Below, one piece after another: positions 1 through 9,130 of a DNA stretch of 64,000 bases (positions are counted from its first letter, which is position 1; each line of letters starts with the position of its first letter). The position numbers were made by a program, and so were the translations under genes. The stretch covers positions 1,675,501 to 1,739,500 of the forward strand of contig NZ_CP032345.1 in the NCBI RefSeq assembly GCF_005222205.1, written 5' to 3'. The notes beneath the pieces are model-generated. The model worked only from the letters and a program-made list of their open reading frames with translations, made no database searches and was not told the origin of the DNA. Source of the stretch: Azospirillum brasilense. GTDB lineage: Bacteria > Pseudomonadota > Alphaproteobacteria > Azospirillales > Azospirillaceae.

Positions 1-1035
1 ATCCTCCTGCAGGCGGAAATCCTGGAGCTGAAGGCCAACCCGGAGCGCACCGCCGAGGGCGTCGTGGTCGAGGCCAAGCTGGAGCGCGGCCGCGGTTCGG
101 TCGCCACCGTGCTGGTCCAGCGCGGCACGCTGAAGGTCGGCGACGTCTTCGTCACCGGCTCGGAATGGGGCCGCGTCCGCGCCCTGGTCAACGACCGCGG
201 CCAGAGCGTCGAGCAGGCCGCCCCGGCCAGCCCGGTCGAGGTGCTTGGCCTCAACGGCACGCCGCTCGCCGGCGACGACTTCACCGTCGTCGAGTCGGAA
301 GCCCGCGCCCGCGAGATCGCCGAGTTCCGCCAGCGCAAGAAGCGCGAAGCCGCCAACGCGGCGTCGGCCCGCGGCTCGCTGCAGGACATGTTCAGCCGCA
401 TCCAGGCCGGCGAGGCCAAGGAACTGCCGGTCGTCATCAAGGGCGACGTGCAGGGCTCCATCGAAGCGATCTCCAACGCCCTGGAGAAGCTCACGGCGGA
501 GAACACCGAGGTCAAGGTCCGCGTGCTGCACGCGTCGGTGGGTGCGATCAACGAGTCCGACATCACGCTGGCGAACGCCTCCAACGCGATGGTCATCGGC
601 TTCAACGTCCGCGCCAACCCGCAGGCCCGCGACATGGCCAAGCGCGACGGCGTCGAGATCCGCTACTACTCGATCATCTACAACGTGATCGACGACGTGA
701 AGGCGGCCCTCACCGGCATGCTGTCGCCGACCCTGCGCGAGCGTTTCATCGGCTACGCCGAGATCCGCGAGGTGTTCAACATCACCAAGGTCGGCAAGGT
801 CGCCGGCTGCATGGTCACGCAGGGCACCGTCAAGCGCGGCGCCGGCTGCCGCCTGCTGCGCGACAACGTCGTCATCCACGAGGGCACGCTCAAGACGCTC
901 AAGCGCTTCAAGGACGAGGTCAAGGAAGTGCGCGAGGGTTACGAGTGCGGCATGGCCTTCGAGAACTACGACAACATCCTGGCCGGCGACATCATCGAGG
1001 CCTTCGAGATCGAGGAGGTGGCGCGCGAGCTGTAA
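1..1035 (+). CDS. infB: Translation initiation factor IF-2, C-terminal part (5' truncated)
   Basis: The reading frame is open from base 1, so the gene starts before the window; 344 codons and a TAA stop are visible. IF-2 is the GTPase that brings initiator fMet-tRNA to the 30S subunit and helps 50S joining. The part seen is the second beta-barrel ([19 protein letters not shown]), the IF-2 alpha/beta domain ([20 protein letters not shown]) and the C-terminal tRNA-binding barrel (ending with [16 protein letters not shown]). The GTP-binding domain lies upstream and is not seen. The gene leads into rbfA, truB, rpsO and pnp, the usual order of this operon. Identification is firm. Confidence 0.97.
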   Translation: MLLQAEILELKANPERTAEGVVVEAKLERGRGSVATVLVQRGTLKVGDVFVTGSEWGRVRALVNDRGQSVEQAAPASPVEVLGLNGTPLAGDDFTVVESEARAREIAEFRQRKKREAANAASARGSLQDMFSRIQAGEAKELPVVIKGDVQGSIEAISNALEKLTAENTEVKVRVLHASVGAINESDITLANASNAMVIGFNVRANPQARDMAKRDGVEIRYYSIIYNVIDDVKAALTGMLSPTLRERFIGYAEIREVFNITKVGKVAGCMVTQGTVKRGAGCRLLRDNVVIHEGTLKTLKRFKDEVKEVREGYECGMAFENYDNILAGDIIEAFEIEEVAREL

Positions 1036-1086
1036 GCCCGCCGCCGCACCCCGGCTCTCGGACCGGCCAGAGATGACATTACAGAT

Positions 1087-1119
1087 GACAAGGGCGCCCG
1101 TGCGCCCTTGTCGCGTTTT
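1087..1119 (+). terminator. Strong hairpin between infB and rbfA, terminator- or attenuator-like
   Basis: Arms GACAAGGGCGC (1087-1097) and GCGCCCTTGTC (1102-1112) pair perfectly around a CCGT loop. They are followed by GCGTTTT. The shape is that of an intrinsic terminator with a short, weak T-tract, so it may end only part of the infB transcripts before rbfA. Confidence 0.6.
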
Positions 1120-1164
1120 CGCGGAGGGGCGGATCCCTCCCGCACCGCATTCGGGATCGACAGC

Positions 1165-1734
1165 ATGAGAAAGAAACACGATCTGGCCGGAAAGCCGCCG
1201 TCCCAGCGCCAGCTCCGCGTCGGCGAGGAAATCCGCCACGCCCTGGCCGACCTGTTCCGGCGCGGCGACTTCCACGACCCCGAACTGGCGGACCTGAACG
1301 TCACGGTGACCGAGGTGCGGATCAGCCCGGATCTGCGCAACGCCACCGCCTTCGTTACCCCGCTGGGCGGCGGGCACATGGACGAGACGCTGTCGGCCCT
1401 GCGCCGTGCCGCTCCCTTCCTGCGCGGCCAGATCGCCCGCGTCATCAACCTGCGCCACGCCCCGACGCTGAGCTTCGAGGCCGACACCTCCTTCGACTAC
1501 GCCGGGCGCATCGACGCCATCCTGCACAGCCCGGCGGTCGCCCGCGACGTCGGCTACCGCTCGCTCGCCGACCGCGTGAACGGCGACGACGACCATGACG
1601 ACGAGGACGACGGCTGGGACGAGGAGGACGAGACCGAGACGGACGACCTCGACGACGATGAGGACATCGACGACGAGGACGACGATGAGGATGAAGGCAA
1701 CGGCGGCGAGGGCGAGGGGCGCCGTGGCTCGTAA
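1165..1734 (+). CDS. rbfA: 30S ribosome-binding factor A with long acidic tail
   Basis: RbfA binds immature 30S subunits and helps 16S rRNA 5'-end maturation and cold adaptation. The KH-like core is about residues 12-125 (RQLRVGEEIRHALADLF near the start, then VTEVRISPDLRNATAFVTPL). The start at 1165 is chosen because the earlier in-frame start at 1108 falls inside the upstream hairpin. The product is 189 residues, longer than E. coli RbfA at about 133. The excess is a C-terminal tail: residues 141-178 are almost all Asp and Glu. The stop codon lies inside the start region of truB, so the two genes overlap and are probably translationally coupled. Confidence 0.93.
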   Translation: MRKKHDLAGKPPSQRQLRVGEEIRHALADLFRRGDFHDPELADLNVTVTEVRISPDLRNATAFVTPLGGGHMDETLSALRRAAPFLRGQIARVINLRHAPTLSFEADTSFDYAGRIDAILHSPAVARDVGYRSLADRVNGDDDHDDEDDGWDEEDETETDDLDDDEDIDDEDDDEDEGNGGEGEGRRGS

Positions 1735-2662
1735 GCGCAAGGGCGAGCCGATCCACGGCTGGATCGTGCTGGACAAGCCGGCGGGGATGACCTCGACGCA
1801 GGCGCTGTCCAAGGTGCGCCGCCATCTGAACGCGGAAAAGGCCGGGCACGGCGGCACGCTGGACCCCATCGCCACCGGCATCCTTCCCATCGCGCTGGGC
1901 GAGGCGACCAAGACCGTCTCCTACGCCATGGACGGCGAGAAGACCTACCGCTTCACCGTGGCCTGGGGCACCCGCACCACCACCGACGACCGCGAGGGCT
2001 CGGCGGTGGAGACCTCCGCGGCGCGTCCCGACGCCGAGGCGATCCGCGCCGCTCTGCCCGGTTTCCTCGGCTTCGTCGAGCAGATCCCGCCGCAATACTG
2101 CGCGCTCAAGATCAACGGCGAGCGGGCCTACGACATCGCCCGCGAGGGCGAGGTGGTGGACATCGCCCCGCGCACCGTGCGCATCGACCGGCTGGAGCTG
2201 ATCGAGATTCCGGACGCCGACCACGCGGTGCTGGAGGTGGATTGCGGCAAGGGCACCTATGTCCGCTCCATCGCCCGCGACCTCGCCGAACGGTTGGGGA
2301 CGGTGGGGCACATCCGCGATCTGCGACGCCTGCGCGTCGGGTCCTTCACGCTGGACGGGGCGATTTCCCTGGACGATCTGACCGCGATGGAGCAAGGTGC
2401 CGCGGTCGAAAGACTTCTGCTGCCGATCGAGACCGCGCTGGACGACATCCCGGCGCTGGCCCTGACGGACGCGGAAGCGCACCGACTGAAGCACGGCCAG
2501 ACGGTGGCACTCCTCACCCGGCAGGACCGCGAACGCCTTACGGCGCTGCGCGGCGATGTTGGTGGGGATGGCACCGTCATTGCGCTTTTCGGCGGCAAGC
2601 CGGTGGCGCTGGCGCGCGTGGAGGGGGCGGAGGTCCGTCCGGTGCGCGTTCTCAACCTATGA
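1724..2662 (+). CDS. truB: tRNA pseudouridine(55) synthase
   Basis: TruB makes pseudouridine 55 in the T-loop of tRNAs and also acts as a tRNA chaperone. The catalytic motif is GHGGTLDPIATGILP, with the active-site Asp in GGTLDP. The N-terminus GWIVLDKPAGMTS is also typical. The GTG at 1724 is preferred: it follows GAGGGG by a few bases and gives MARKRKGEPIHGW, where family members usually begin. An in-frame ATG at 1691 would add 11 residues encoded within the rbfA tail. The chosen start overlaps the rbfA stop by 11 bases. Length is 312 residues, normal for the alphaproteobacterial form. Confidence 0.95.
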   Translation: MARKRKGEPIHGWIVLDKPAGMTSTQALSKVRRHLNAEKAGHGGTLDPIATGILPIALGEATKTVSYAMDGEKTYRFTVAWGTRTTTDDREGSAVETSAARPDAEAIRAALPGFLGFVEQIPPQYCALKINGERAYDIAREGEVVDIAPRTVRIDRLELIEIPDADHAVLEVDCGKGTYVRSIARDLAERLGTVGHIRDLRRLRVGSFTLDGAISLDDLTAMEQGAAVERLLLPIETALDDIPALALTDAEAHRLKHGQTVALLTRQDRERLTALRGDVGGDGTVIALFGGKPVALARVEGAEVRPVRVLNL

Positions 2663-2677
2663 ACGATGGAGACCCCG

Positions 2678-2947
2678 ATGTCGATCACGCCCGATCGCAA
2701 GCAGGAACTCATTAAGGACTATTCCCGCGGCACCAACGACACCGGTTCGCCCGAGGTCCAGGTCGCGATCCTGTCCGAGCGCATCCGGAACCTGACCGAG
2801 CACCTGCAGGGCCACAAGAAGGACTTCCACTCCCGCCGTGGTCTGCTGGTGATGGTCGGCCAGCGTCGCCGTCTTCTCGACTATCTCAAGAAGAAGGACA
2901 ACAGCCGCTACGCCACGCTCATCGAGCGTCTGGGCCTGCGTCGCTGA
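2678..2947 (+). CDS. rpsO: 30S ribosomal protein S15
   Basis: S15 is a primary 16S rRNA-binding protein of the 30S platform. The product has 89 residues, exactly the standard length, with the signature [21 protein letters not shown] and the basic C-terminus [19 protein letters not shown]. The ATG at 2678 is chosen over the in-frame ATG at 2666 because it has GGAG at a good distance and gives the canonical [11 protein letters not shown] start. It lies 15 bases after truB and upstream of pnp, the usual arrangement. Confidence 0.98.
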   Translation: MSITPDRKQELIKDYSRGTNDTGSPEVQVAILSERIRNLTEHLQGHKKDFHSRRGLLVMVGQRRRLLDYLKKKDNSRYATLIERLGLRR

Positions 2948-2972
2948 TTTCCAAAAGGCGTCCGTCCTGGTG

Positions 2973-3058
2973 ACCGAACATCCGTCCCGATCCGCGCTCG
3001 ATCCGCCGCACCGCCTTCCGGTGCACCGGGGAGCGTCGCGCCGGTCGGGACGTTCGGT
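2973..3058 (+). promoter_or_regulatory. Long hairpin in the rpsO-pnp spacer, candidate RNase III / PNPase autoregulation site
   Basis: The left side (2973-2990: ACCGAAC, a four-base bulge, GTCCCGA) pairs with the right side TCGGGACGTTCGGT (3045-3058). Inside it, GCACCG and CGGTGC form a second stem around CCTTC. In E. coli the same spacer carries an RNase III-cut stem through which PNPase represses its own mRNA. The similar role here is inferred from position and shape, not shown. Confidence 0.55.
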
Positions 3059-3084
3059 TGTTCGCGAAGGTATGTTCTAGTCAG

Positions 3085-3128
3085 ACGGCCGGCCCGGACC
3101 TTCCGGGACCGGCCGTTTGATTTTTTTA
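3085..3128 (+). terminator. Intrinsic terminator after rpsO
   Basis: ACGGCCGGCCCGG (from 3085) pairs with CCGGGACCGGCCGT (ending 3116) with one bulged base. A T-rich run TTGATTTTTTTA follows. It would end part of the rpsO transcripts before pnp. The bases from here to pnp are T-rich and may hold a pnp promoter, but I cannot place one with confidence. Confidence 0.75.
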
Positions 3129-3243
3129 GCCCTTTTCGGGTTTTGCCCTTTGTTGGGTTTTCACATGCGGGGTCCGACGACCGATGACCCCGGCTTAGGC
3201 CAGCAATCCGGCGGGCCTAGGCGTCGGATGGAAGGAAGAATCC

Positions 3244-5364
3244 ATGTTCAAAGTTTTCCGCAAAGAAATCGAATGGGGTGGACGCAAGCTGACGTTCGAG
3301 ACGGGCAAGATCGCCCGTCAGGCCGACGGCGCGGTGCTGGTCACCTATGGTGAGACCACGGTCCTCTGCACGGTCGTCGGCGCCAAGTCGCCGAAGCCGG
3401 GCGTCGATTTCTTCCCGCTGACGGTCAATTACCAGGAAAAGGCTTTCGCGGCCGGCAAGATTCCCGGCGGCTTCTTCAAGCGTGAAGGCCGCCCGACGGA
3501 GAAGGAGACGCTGGTCAGCCGCCTGATCGACCGCCCCATCCGTCCGCTGTTCGCCGATGGCTTCCGCAACGAGACGCAGGTCATCTGCACCGTGCTGAGC
3601 CACGATCTGGAGAACGATCCGGACATCGTCGCGATGGTCGGCACCTCGGCCGCGCTGACGATCTCCGGCATCCCGTTCCTGGGTCCGATCGGCGCCGCCC
3701 GCGTCGGCTACATCGACGGCCAGTATGTGCTGAACCCGACCATGGACGCCGTTGACGGTTCCGCGCTCGACCTCGTGGTCGCCGGCACCCGCGACGGCGT
3801 GCTGATGGTCGAGTCGGAAGCCCAGGAGCTGACCGAGGAGGTCATGCTCGGCGCCGTCGTGTTCGGCCACACCGGCTTCCAGCCGATCATCGACGCCATC
3901 ATCGACCTCGCCGAGGAATGCGCGAAGGAGCCGTGGGACCTGCCGGCCCCGGCCTACGACCGCCCGGCCCTGAAGGCGAAGCTGCGCGAGACCGTCGGCG
4001 CCGACGTCGAGGCCGCCTACACCGAGACGGTCAAGCAGGTCCGCTACGAGAAGATCGGCGCCGCCAAGGCGAAGGCGCTGGAGTCGCTGGCCGAGTCCTT
4101 CGAGACCCAGGCCATCGCGACCGAGTTCAAGGAGCTGGAGGCCGACATCCTGCGCGGCGCCGTCCTGAAGACCGGCCGCCGCATCGATGGTCGCGACACC
4201 AAGACGGTCCGCCCGATCGTGTCGGAGGTCGGCGTGCTGCCGCGCGCCCACGGTTCGGCGCTGTTCACCCGCGGCGAGACGCAGGCCCTGGTCGTCACCA
4301 CGCTGGGCACCAGCCAGGACGAGCAGATCATCGACGCGCTGGAAGGCGAGTACCGCGAGCATTTCATGCTCCACTACAACTTCCCCCCGTACTCGGTGGG
4401 CGAGGCCGGCCGCATGGGCTCGCCGGGCCGCCGCGAGATCGGCCACGGCAAGCTGGCGTGGCGCGCCATTCACCCGCTGCTGCCGAAGAAGGAGGACTTC
4501 CCCTACACGCTCCGCGTGGTGTCGGAAGTGACCGAGTCCAACGGCTCGTCGTCGATGGCGACGGTCTGCGGCACCTCGCTGTCGCTGATGGACGCCGGCG
4601 CGCCGCTGCCGCGCCCGGTGGCCGGCATCGCCATGGGCCTGATCAAGGAAGACGACGGCTTCGCGGTCCTGTCGGACATCCTGGGTGACGAGGATCACCT
4701 GGGCGACATGGACTTCAAGGTCGCCGGCACCGAGAAGGGCATCACCGCCCTGCAGATGGACATCAAGATCACCTCGATCACCGAGGAGATCATGAAGATC
4801 GCCCTGGGCCAGGCCAAGGACGGCCGCCTGCACATCCTGGGCGAGATGTCCAAGGCGCTGACCGGCGCCCGCGAGGCGGTGAACGAGAACGCCCCGCGCA
4901 TCACCGTGATCAACATCCCGAAGGAGAAGATCCGCGACGTGATCGGCTCCGGTGGCAAGGTGATCCGCGAGATCGTGGAGCAGACCGGCGCCAAGATCGA
5001 CATCGAGGACGACGGCACGGTCAAGGTCGCCGCGGTGGACACCAAGGCCGCCCAGGCCGCCATCGACTGGATCAAGGGCATCGTCGCCGAGCCGGAAATG
5101 AACGTGATCTACACCGGCAAGGTCGTGAAGGTCGTTGATTTCGGCGCCTTCGTGAACTTCCTGGGCTCCCGCGACGGCCTCGTCCACATCTCCGAGCTGG
5201 CGCAGCAGCGCGTCGGCAAGGTGTCGGACGTGGTGTCGCAGGGTGACTCGGTGAAGGTGAAGGTCATCGGCTTCGACGACCGCGGCAAGGTGAAGCTGTC
5301 GATGAAGCAGGTCGACCAAGCCACTGGCGAAGACCTGACCAAGAAGGACGGCCCCGCCGCCTGA
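3244..5364 (+). CDS. pnp: Polyribonucleotide nucleotidyltransferase (PNPase)
   Basis: PNPase is the phosphate-dependent 3'-to-5' exoribonuclease of mRNA decay and works as a trimer. The 706 residues hold two RNase PH domains (about 1-210 and 310-540) separated by a helical domain. A KH domain follows, with its GxxG loop in [12 protein letters not shown], and then a C-terminal S1 domain ([20 protein letters not shown]). A strong Shine-Dalgarno (GAAGGAAG) precedes the ATG at 3244. The gene ends the infB-rbfA-truB-rpsO operon but is separated from rpsO by 296 bases containing a long hairpin and a terminator, so it is probably also regulated on its own. Confidence 0.98.
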   Translation: MFKVFRKEIEWGGRKLTFETGKIARQADGAVLVTYGETTVLCTVVGAKSPKPGVDFFPLTVNYQEKAFAAGKIPGGFFKREGRPTEKETLVSRLIDRPIRPLFADGFRNETQVICTVLSHDLENDPDIVAMVGTSAALTISGIPFLGPIGAARVGYIDGQYVLNPTMDAVDGSALDLVVAGTRDGVLMVESEAQELTEEVMLGAVVFGHTGFQPIIDAIIDLAEECAKEPWDLPAPAYDRPALKAKLRETVGADVEAAYTETVKQVRYEKIGAAKAKALESLAESFETQAIATEFKELEADILRGAVLKTGRRIDGRDTKTVRPIVSEVGVLPRAHGSALFTRGETQALVVTTLGTSQDEQIIDALEGEYREHFMLHYNFPPYSVGEAGRMGSPGRREIGHGKLAWRAIHPLLPKKEDFPYTLRVVSEVTESNGSSSMATVCGTSLSLMDAGAPLPRPVAGIAMGLIKEDDGFAVLSDILGDEDHLGDMDFKVAGTEKGITALQMDIKITSITEEIMKIALGQAKDGRLHILGEMSKALTGAREAVNENAPRITVINIPKEKIRDVIGSGGKVIREIVEQTGAKIDIEDDGTVKVAAVDTKAAQAAIDWIKGIVAEPEMNVIYTGKVVKVVDFGAFVNFLGSRDGLVHISELAQQRVGKVSDVVSQGDSVKVKVIGFDDRGKVKLSMKQVDQATGEDLTKKDGPAA

Positions 5365-5395
5365 TCCTTCTTCCCCGCATAAGCGGGAATGGTAC

Positions 5396-5440
5396 TTCTC
5401 TCCCTCCCCTGCGAAAGCGGGGGAGGGTCGGGGAGGGGGC
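5396..5440. repeat. GC-rich palindromic intergenic repeat, copy 1
   Basis: CCCTCCCC and GGGGGAGGG face each other around TGCGAAAGC, followed by a second GGGGAGGGGG. Near-identical palindromes occur at 12300-12385, 28868-28900, 33954-34091 and 37459-37560, always between genes. Confidence 0.6.
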
Positions 5441-5464
5441 AAGGCGCCGAAAGGCGCCTTTTTC
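5441..5464 (+). terminator. Intrinsic terminator after pnp
   Basis: AAGGCGCC and GGCGCCTT form an eight-pair stem closed by a GAAA tetraloop. TTTTTCT overlaps and follows the stem on the plus strand. This is a textbook terminator for pnp. Confidence 0.88.
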
Positions 5465-5478
5465 TGTATCTGGCCCCC

Positions 5479-6372
5479 TTACAGCCGCCCCGCCCCGAAC
5501 GTGTCGCAAGCGTTCAGCTCGCCACGCTCCAGACCGGTGCGGAACCATTGCACCCGTTGGGCGGAACTGCCGTGGGTGAAGCTGTCCGGCGTAACCGTGC
5601 CGCGGGACTGGCGCTGCAGGCGGTCGTCGCCGATGGCGCTGGCCGCCGCCAGGGCCTCCTCGACGTCGCCGGGCTCGATGATCTGGCGCTCTCGGTTGGC
5701 GTGGTTGGCCCACAGGCCGGCGAAGCAGTCGGCCTGAAGCTCCAGCCGTACCGACAGCCCGTTGGCCTCGGCCTGCGATCCGGCCTGCCGCTGGGCCTGC
5801 TGCACCCGGTCGGAAATGCCCAGCAGGTTCTGCACATGATGGCCGACCTCATGGGCGATCACATAGGCCTGGGCGAAGTCGCCCGGCGCGCGGAAACGGT
5901 CGCGCAGGTCGCGGTAGAAGCTGAGGTCGATGTACACCTTGCGGTCCTGCGGACAGTAGAAGGGACCCATCGCCGCCTGGGCGAAACCGCAGCCCGAATC
6001 CACCGTGCCGGAGAACAGCACCAGCGCCGGGTCCTGGTAGGTCCGCCCGATCTGCTGGAACTGGGCGGCCCAGGTGTCCTCCGTGTCGGCGAGGACGACC
6101 GAGACGAAGCGCTTCAACTCGTCGTCGCCACCGCCGCGCGGGGCGTCGGACTGCTCGTAACGGGCCTGCTCCTGCGGCGCCGTGCCCTGCAGCAGGTCCA
6201 GCGGGTTGATGCCGAGCAGAAGCGACACCACCACGATCACCGCCAGCCCGCCGATGCCGATCCCGCCGCGCCCGATGGGGATGCCGATCCCGCCGGTGCG
6301 GAACCCGCCGCTTCCAGGCGCGCCGCGCCGGTCCTCGACATTCTCGCTCTCGCGACCGTCCTGCCACCGCAT
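5479..6372 (-). CDS. YpfJ-type neutral zinc metallopeptidase family protein
   Basis: The protein belongs to the putative neutral zinc metallopeptidase family typified by E. coli YpfJ, whose substrates are unknown. A Gly-rich N-terminus is followed by one membrane segment at about residues 39-57 (GGLAVIVVVSLLLG), then the peptidase domain. The zinc-binding HEVGH motif is at residues 174-178, with a downstream Glu in RLELQADCFAG as a likely third ligand. The ATG at 6372 is chosen because GGGGAGGA lies just before it. Earlier in-frame starts give an Arg-rich extension without a ribosome binding site. The single membrane helix near the N-terminus suggests a periplasm-facing, membrane-anchored enzyme. 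Confidence 0.85.
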   Translation of the reverse strand: MRWQDGRESENVEDRRGAPGSGGFRTGGIGIPIGRGGIGIGGLAVIVVVSLLLGINPLDLLQGTAPQEQARYEQSDAPRGGGDDELKRFVSVVLADTEDTWAAQFQQIGRTYQDPALVLFSGTVDSGCGFAQAAMGPFYCPQDRKVYIDLSFYRDLRDRFRAPGDFAQAYVIAHEVGHHVQNLLGISDRVQQAQRQAGSQAEANGLSVRLELQADCFAGLWANHANRERQIIEPGDVEEALAAASAIGDDRLQRQSRGTVTPDSFTHGSSAQRVQWFRTGLERGELNACDTFGAGRL

Positions 6373-6496
6373 CGCCCATTCCTCCCCCGACGCATTGCCA
6401 GAGGAAAACCGGCGAGGGGCACGGCTGTTCCGGCGCTCCGCCGGATGCGTCAACCGCGCGCTTGACCGCAAGCGGGGCCGTGCCATTTCCTAAGGC

Positions 6497-7051
6497 ATGA
6501 ACCACCGCTCCTTCGTCCCGACGGAACCCGCAACCGACACCGGCCCGCTGCCCTTCCGCGTGCACTGGTGGCAGGCTCTGGTCTTCTGGCTGCTCACCAA
6601 CACCTACGGCGTGTTCGAGAGGGGCGGGGAGCCGTTTCCCGGCTATCAGCCCTCGCCGCTGCAGCCGCCGGGCTGGGCCTTTCCCGTCGTCTGGTTCAGC
6701 ATCAGCCTGATCCAGCTCTGGGGCTGCGTGCGGCTGCTGAACGCGCCCTGGACGATCCGCTGGCGCCCGGCGCTGATCGGCATGCAGGGGGCGCTGTGGC
6801 TGCTCTACGCCAGCTTCGGCTTCGCCTATTTCACGATGGGCAGCCCGATCCTGGCGGCGGCCTGGACCATCGCCTACTTCATCATCGCCTCGACCTGCGT
6901 GCTTCTGGTCTGGCCGGACGACCGCGCCATCGCGGCGAGCTGGCTGCCGCTGGTGCTGTGGACCGGCTTCGCCTCCATCGTCGCCGTCCATGGCGTGGTC
7001 CTGAACCCGGACCCGCTGTTCGGGCTGGGGCCGGGGCTGGGGACGCGCTGA
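6497..7051 (+). CDS. Tryptophan-rich multi-pass membrane protein, TspO/MBR-like
   Basis: The 184-residue product has about five hydrophobic segments and many aromatic residues. The stretch SPLQPPGWAFPVVWFSISLIQLWG resembles the TspO/MBR motif, in which a Pro-Pro-Gly-Trp-x-Phe run precedes a helix with a conserved Trp. TspO proteins bind porphyrins and other hydrophobic ligands. The spacing of the other helices is also consistent, but similarity is distant and the role here is unknown. The gene is divergent from the metallopeptidase gene and ends directly against the convergent radical SAM gene, with no spacer. Confidence 0.5.
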   Translation: MNHRSFVPTEPATDTGPLPFRVHWWQALVFWLLTNTYGVFERGGEPFPGYQPSPLQPPGWAFPVVWFSISLIQLWGCVRLLNAPWTIRWRPALIGMQGALWLLYASFGFAYFTMGSPILAAAWTIAYFIIASTCVLLVWPDDRAIAASWLPLVLWTGFASIVAVHGVVLNPDPLFGLGPGLGTR

Positions 7052-8086
7052 TCAGCCGCGGTAGCGGTGCGTCGCCCCGGTGAAGTCCTCCGCGAGATAG
7101 CCGCCCTCGCCATCGGGCCGCACCCAGCCCGGCGCGGCTGGGGCCTTGCCGTGCCCGCCGGGGATATCCAGCACATAGGTCGGCTGGCAGAGACCGGAGA
7201 CGCGCCCGCGCAGCCCCTTCACCAGCGCCTGCCCCTCGGCCAGGGTCGGGCGGAAATGGCTGGTGCCGGCGGCGAGGTCGGGATGGTGCAGGTAATAGGG
7301 CTTGATCCGGTTGCGCACCAATCCCCGGAACAGCGCCTCCAGCGCCGCCGCCTCGTCGTTGATGCCCTTCAGCAGCACCGTCTGGCCGAGCAGGGGAATG
7401 CCGGCATCGGCCAGACGGGCGATGGCGCCGCGCGCCGGCTCCGTCAATTCGTCGGCGTGGTTGACATGGATGGCCATCCAAGTCGCCAGCTCCGGCGCCT
7501 TCAGCGCCTCGACCAGCTCCGCCGTCACGCGCGCCGGGTCGGCGACGGGGATGCGGGTGTGCAGCCGGACCACCCCGACATGGGGAATATCCGACAGGCT
7601 GCGGACAATGTGCGACAGCCGCCGCGGCGACAGCAGCAGCGGATCGCCGCCGGTCACCACGACCTCCCACACCTCGGGGTGTGTACGCACGTACGCCAGC
7701 GCGGCGTCCAGCTCCTCGGGCGACAGGGCCTCGCCGCCGGGACCGACCATTTCCCGCCGGAAGCAGAAACGGCAATAGACCGCGCAGGCGTGCAGCGGCT
7801 TCAGCAGGACCCGGTCCGGGTAGCGATGGACGATGCCCTTCACCGGGCTGCGCGCCACGTCGCCGATGGGGTCCGCGCGCTCCTCCGGAGCGGTGTACGC
7901 CTCCTCCGGAGAGGGGACGTACTGCGCGTACAGGGGATCGCCGGGAGCGGCGTCCGCCAGCGTTTCCAGCAGGTACGGGGTCAGGGCGATGGCGTAGCGG
8001 TCGGCCACGGCGGCCACGGCCTCGCCCGCCGCGGGCGTCATCAGCCCGGCGGCCACCAGATCGGTCACGCTGTGGGCTGCCTTCAT
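7052..8086 (-). CDS. Lysine-2,3-aminomutase family radical SAM protein (KamA/EpmB-like)
   Basis: Enzymes of this family move the alpha-amino group of lysine to the beta position, using radical SAM chemistry and PLP. The iron-sulfur cysteines are Cys101, Cys105 and Cys108 in CAVYCRFC. The PLP-binding Lys is about residue 314 in DIPGGHGK. Other family marks are VVVTGGDPLLL and the TRIPV segment. The length of 344 is close to EpmB (about 342), which makes beta-lysine for elongation factor P, and shorter than catabolic KamA proteins. Neither efp nor epmA is seen nearby, so the EF-P role is only an inference. The gene is divergent from ugpQ. Confidence 0.85.
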   Translation of the reverse strand: MKAAHSVTDLVAAGLMTPAAGEAVAAVADRYAIALTPYLLETLADAAPGDPLYAQYVPSPEEAYTAPEERADPIGDVARSPVKGIVHRYPDRVLLKPLHACAVYCRFCFRREMVGPGGEALSPEELDAALAYVRTHPEVWEVVVTGGDPLLLSPRRLSHIVRSLSDIPHVGVVRLHTRIPVADPARVTAELVEALKAPELATWMAIHVNHADELTEPARGAIARLADAGIPLLGQTVLLKGINDEAAALEALFRGLVRNRIKPYYLHHPDLAAGTSHFRPTLAEGQALVKGLRGRVSGLCQPTYVLDIPGGHGKAPAAPGWVRPDGEGGYLAEDFTGATHRYRG

Positions 8087-8151
8087 CGCTCGTTCCCGAT
8101 CCGCCGCTTTGCGCCTATCATGAGAGGCCCGCTCATACTCCTGCAGGACCC

Positions 8152-8901
8152 ATGCTGTCGACTCTTCCCCGCCTGATCGGCCACCGCGGCGCCAAGGAAA
8201 ACGCGCCGGAAAACACGCTCGCCAGCCTGCGCGAGGCCGCCCGCCAGGGCGCCGCCTGGGTCGAGGTCGACGTGATGCTCACCCGCGACCGCGTGCCGGT
8301 GCTGATCCACGACGACACGCTGGAGCGCACCACCAACGGCGCCGGACCGGTGCCCGACTTCACCCTGGCGGAGCTGAAGGCGCTGGACGCCGGTTCCTGG
8401 TTCGACGCCCGTTTCGCCGGCGAAACGGTGCCGACCCTGGAGGAGGCGCTGGGCGTGATCCGCAAGTTGGGCCTGGGTCTCAATCTGGAGATCAAACCCT
8501 ATCCCGGCCAGGAGGTGGCGACGGCGGAAGCCGCGCTGGATCTGCTGACGCGGCTGTGGCCGAGCGGCCTGCCCCTGCTGGTGTCCAGCTTCGAGGTGCC
8601 CTGCCTGGAGGTGGCGCGCGACCGGGCGCCGGAGATTCCGCGCGGCTACCTGCTGTGGGACCCGCCGGCCGACTGGGCGGCCATCGCCGACCGCATCGGC
8701 GCGGCCACGCTGAACGTCCACCAGAACCGCCAGACGGCGGAGAGCGTCGCCGCCTACCGTGCCACCGGGCGCCCGGTGCTGGCCTACACGGTCAACGACG
8801 CGGCGCGGGCTCGCACGCTGTTCGGCTGGGGTGTGGCCGGCGTCTTCACCGACGCGCCGGGCCGGCTGGCGGCGGAACTGGCCGAACAGACGCCCCTGTG
8901 A
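8152..8901 (+). CDS. ugpQ: Glycerophosphodiester phosphodiesterase
   Basis: This enzyme cleaves glycerophosphodiesters, such as deacylated phospholipids, to glycerol-3-phosphate and an alcohol. The catalytic HRG is at residues 11-13 (LIGHRGAKENAPENT), followed by VEVDVMLTRDRVPVLIHDD, which holds the metal-binding Glu and Asp and the second catalytic His. The length of 249 residues with no signal peptide fits the cytoplasmic UgpQ type rather than periplasmic GlpQ. The ATG at 8152 follows GGA closely and puts the HRG motif at its usual distance from the N-terminus. No ugp transporter genes are adjacent. Confidence 0.92.
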   Translation: MLSTLPRLIGHRGAKENAPENTLASLREAARQGAAWVEVDVMLTRDRVPVLIHDDTLERTTNGAGPVPDFTLAELKALDAGSWFDARFAGETVPTLEEALGVIRKLGLGLNLEIKPYPGQEVATAEAALDLLTRLWPSGLPLLVSSFEVPCLEVARDRAPEIPRGYLLWDPPADWAAIADRIGAATLNVHQNRQTAESVAAYRATGRPVLAYTVNDAARARTLFGWGVAGVFTDAPGRLAAELAEQTPL

Positions 8902-9030
8902 CGCGGTTGCCGTTGGGACCGTCGGTTGACGTTTGGGGACATGTCGCTGTGACAGATTTTTTTCTAACACCGCGAATCCGCTCGTCCGCACGGAAATTTC
9001 CTCATATATAGATCGCTCATGGCGGCATGG

Positions 9031-9065
9031 GCCGTCGGGGGCATGACTCCCGGCGGCGTTTTTCG
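9031..9065 (+). terminator. Hairpin with T-run before the nitronate monooxygenase gene
   Basis: GCCGTCGGGGG (9031-9041) pairs, with G-T pairs, to CTCCCGGCGGC ending at 9057. GTTTTTCG follows. It may end ugpQ transcripts, or act as a leader attenuator of the next gene, since it is 130 bases from ugpQ and 66 bases from the next start. Confidence 0.5.
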
Positions 9066-9130
9066 TCGTCTTTCGGGTCGCGCTGTCCGGGTGCCCGCGC
9101 GCGGGCGCTCTCATGGTCTTGGAGGTTTCG

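Noticed and set aside
3217..5442. Long minus-strand open frame opposite pnp
   Set aside because: Same pattern: a shadow of pnp with Leu/His/Arg/Asp-rich, motif-free translation.
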